Below, piece by piece: positions 63,203-64,000 of a stretch of 64,000 nucleotides of DNA. Made by a program: the position numbers and the translations under genes. Source of the DNA: Billgrantia sulfidoxydans (GTDB lineage Bacteria; Pseudomonadota; Gammaproteobacteria; Pseudomonadales; Halomonadaceae); contig NZ_CP053381.1 of the NCBI RefSeq assembly GCF_017868775.1, forward strand, positions 1,054,001 through 1,118,000, written 5' to 3'. The notes beneath the pieces are model-generated. The model worked only from the letters and a program-made list of their open reading frames with translations, did no database searches and was not told the origin of the DNA. The first letter of the stretch is position 1. The number at the start of each line of letters is the position of its first letter.

Positions 63203-63430
63203 ATGATGCCCGATATTTCCGAGGAGCTGCGTCTGCCGGTGGCCTGCCCGAACTGCGGCAGCCACCTCTATCGTGTCTCGAAGGTTCATAACCCCGACGA
63301 CAAGGTGTTCTGTGCCTCCTGCAAGCGTTTCCTGTGTCTCTACCATGAAGCGCAGGGCATGCTGGACAAGGGGCCGGGCGATGAGCTCGAGGCCATGATC
63401 GAAGAGGTCGTCAACCGAAACCACCACTAA
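63203..63430 (+). CDS. Small zinc-ribbon protein
   Basis: This 75-aa cytoplasmic protein has two CxxC knuckles (ACPNCGSHLY and VFCASCKRFLC) that form a zinc ribbon, then an acidic helical tail (GPGDELEAMIEEVVN). AAGGAGA lies 5 bp before the ATG at 63203; the ATG at 63206 is also possible. The function is unknown. It precedes the antiporter-like gene by 14 bp. Confidence 0.8.
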   Translation: MMPDISEELRLPVACPNCGSHLYRVSKVHNPDDKVFCASCKRFLCLYHEAQGMLDKGPGDELEAMIEEVVNRNHH

Positions 63431-63444
63431 GGCGCGCGTCGCGT

Positions 63445-64000
63445 ATGCCGCCATTCGGTGAGTCGCTGCTGGCCGTGGCCTTGCTGCTGCTGGCGGTGGT
63501 GACGCTGCTCGAACGTCGCCTGGTGCGAGCCTGCATAGGGTTCGTGCTCTTTGCGCTGACGGTGGCGCTGGCCTGGGCCCGGCTTGGGCTGGTGTGGCTG
63601 GCGCTGCTCGAGCTGGTGCTGGGAGCCGTGCTGACCGGAGCCTTCCTGTTCCATGCCCTGGGGGTGTCGCTGCAGGCCAGGCCCCGCGGGGGCCGCCGGT
63701 ATGACCCCGAACCGCTGGCCTGTCGGCCTGCCCTGGCATGCCTGCTGCCGGCCGCGGCGGTTCCTACCCTGATCGGCGTGGCCCTCGTTGCCCAGGAGGT
63801 GAGCCTCCTGGACGCGCTGCGTCCCGCCGGGCTTGGCCTGCTCGGGGCTGGGCTGTGGGCCTTCTCGCTGCATCGCCACTTGCTGCGGCGCCTGCTGGCC
63901 TTCAACGTCATCGGCACGGGAATTTTCCTGCTCCTCATGTCCCTGGCCGGGGACGGGGCCAGAGCGGCTGCCCATGGGCTGGTCATCTCCGGCCTGCTGG
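63445..64000 (+). CDS. Mrp/Mbh-like antiporter subunit (DUF4040 plus NuoK/MnhC-like), 5' part
   Basis: An open frame without stops runs from the ATG at 63445 to the window edge (185 codons). The first about 75 residues form three hydrophobic helices with LLELVLGAVLTGAFLFHALG, as in the DUF4040/MbhD domain. A second membrane part (about 95-185) contains LGLLGAGLWAFSLHRHLLRR and FNVIGTGIFLLLMSLAGD, as in NuoK/MnhC-type subunits. Both are parts of Mrp-type Na+/H+ antiporters and related hydrogenase complexes. Having both in one chain suggests a fused subunit. The right end is cut. Confidence 0.7.
   Translation, partial: MPPFGESLLAVALLLLAVVTLLERRLVRACIGFVLFALTVALAWARLGLVWLALLELVLGAVLTGAFLFHALGVSLQARPRGGRRYDPEPLACRPALACLLPAAAVPTLIGVALVAQEVSLLDALRPAGLGLLGAGLWAFSLHRHLLRRLLAFNVIGTGIFLLLMSLAGDGARAAAHGLVISGLL

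Overview
This window is a dense, high-GC (about two-thirds by eye) stretch of a gammaproteobacterial chromosome, most likely Halomonas or a close relative in the Halomonadaceae. That reading rests on codon and GC style, the vibrioferrin-type siderophore locus, the EptA/PmrAB-like envelope genes and the mmsA/GMC pair. It is inferred from gene content; no rRNA or other taxonomic marker is present.

Left edge (1-12.2 kb): a defence island. The type I restriction-modification genes run hsdM (3' end only), hsdS, a GIY-YIG/DUF4357 gene inserted in the operon, then hsdR. They are followed by an unrecognised AT-rich gene and a 1597-aa DUF4011-helicase-Vsr-like-DUF3320 protein of the Hhe defence type. 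A gene-poor scar of about 0.8 kb (11.39-12.23 kb) closes the island.

12.2-16.4 kb: housekeeping and small genes, namely a glycine-zipper lipoprotein, a secreted endonuclease/exonuclease/phosphatase-family enzyme, and an azlC-azlD amino-acid exporter with its XRE-cupin regulator and a palindromic operator. 16.4-31.0 kb: a complete minus-strand vibrioferrin-type locus. pvsABCDE (synthesis and export) is followed by an extra HpcH/HpaI-aldolase gene resembling the SbnG citrate synthase, then pvuBCDE and pvuA (uptake). Most of these genes overlap by 4 bp.

31.2-45.9 kb: a small membrane protein, a sodium:solute symporter and pncB, together a candidate nicotinate uptake and salvage unit. Then come a ferritin-like stress protein, a FAD oxidoreductase with a C-terminal Rieske domain, CtaG-like and DUF2243 membrane proteins, a PhoD-like phosphatase, NnrU, a zinc alcohol dehydrogenase behind a perfect FNR/Anr-type site, and a PotD-A-B-C polyamine-type ABC importer.

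45.9-54.7 kb: two envelope-sensing modules. The first is a two-component system with two PepSY-type periplasmic proteins. The second is a heptosyltransferase-like gene, a PmrA/PmrB-like pair and eptA. CTTAAG-type direct-repeat boxes lie at nearly the same distance (47-48 bp) before the heptosyltransferase, eptA and a cytochrome b561, so this looks like a local lipid A/LPS remodelling regulon.

54.7-64 kb: a LysR regulator divergent from mmsA and a GMC dehydrogenase (best read as 3-hydroxypropionate-type catabolism, not betaine synthesis), a cold-shock protein with a clear terminator, an SLC13/RCK permease, a serine esterase, a UbiA-type prenyltransferase, a zinc-ribbon protein, and the start of an Mrp/Mbh-like antiporter gene cut by the window edge.
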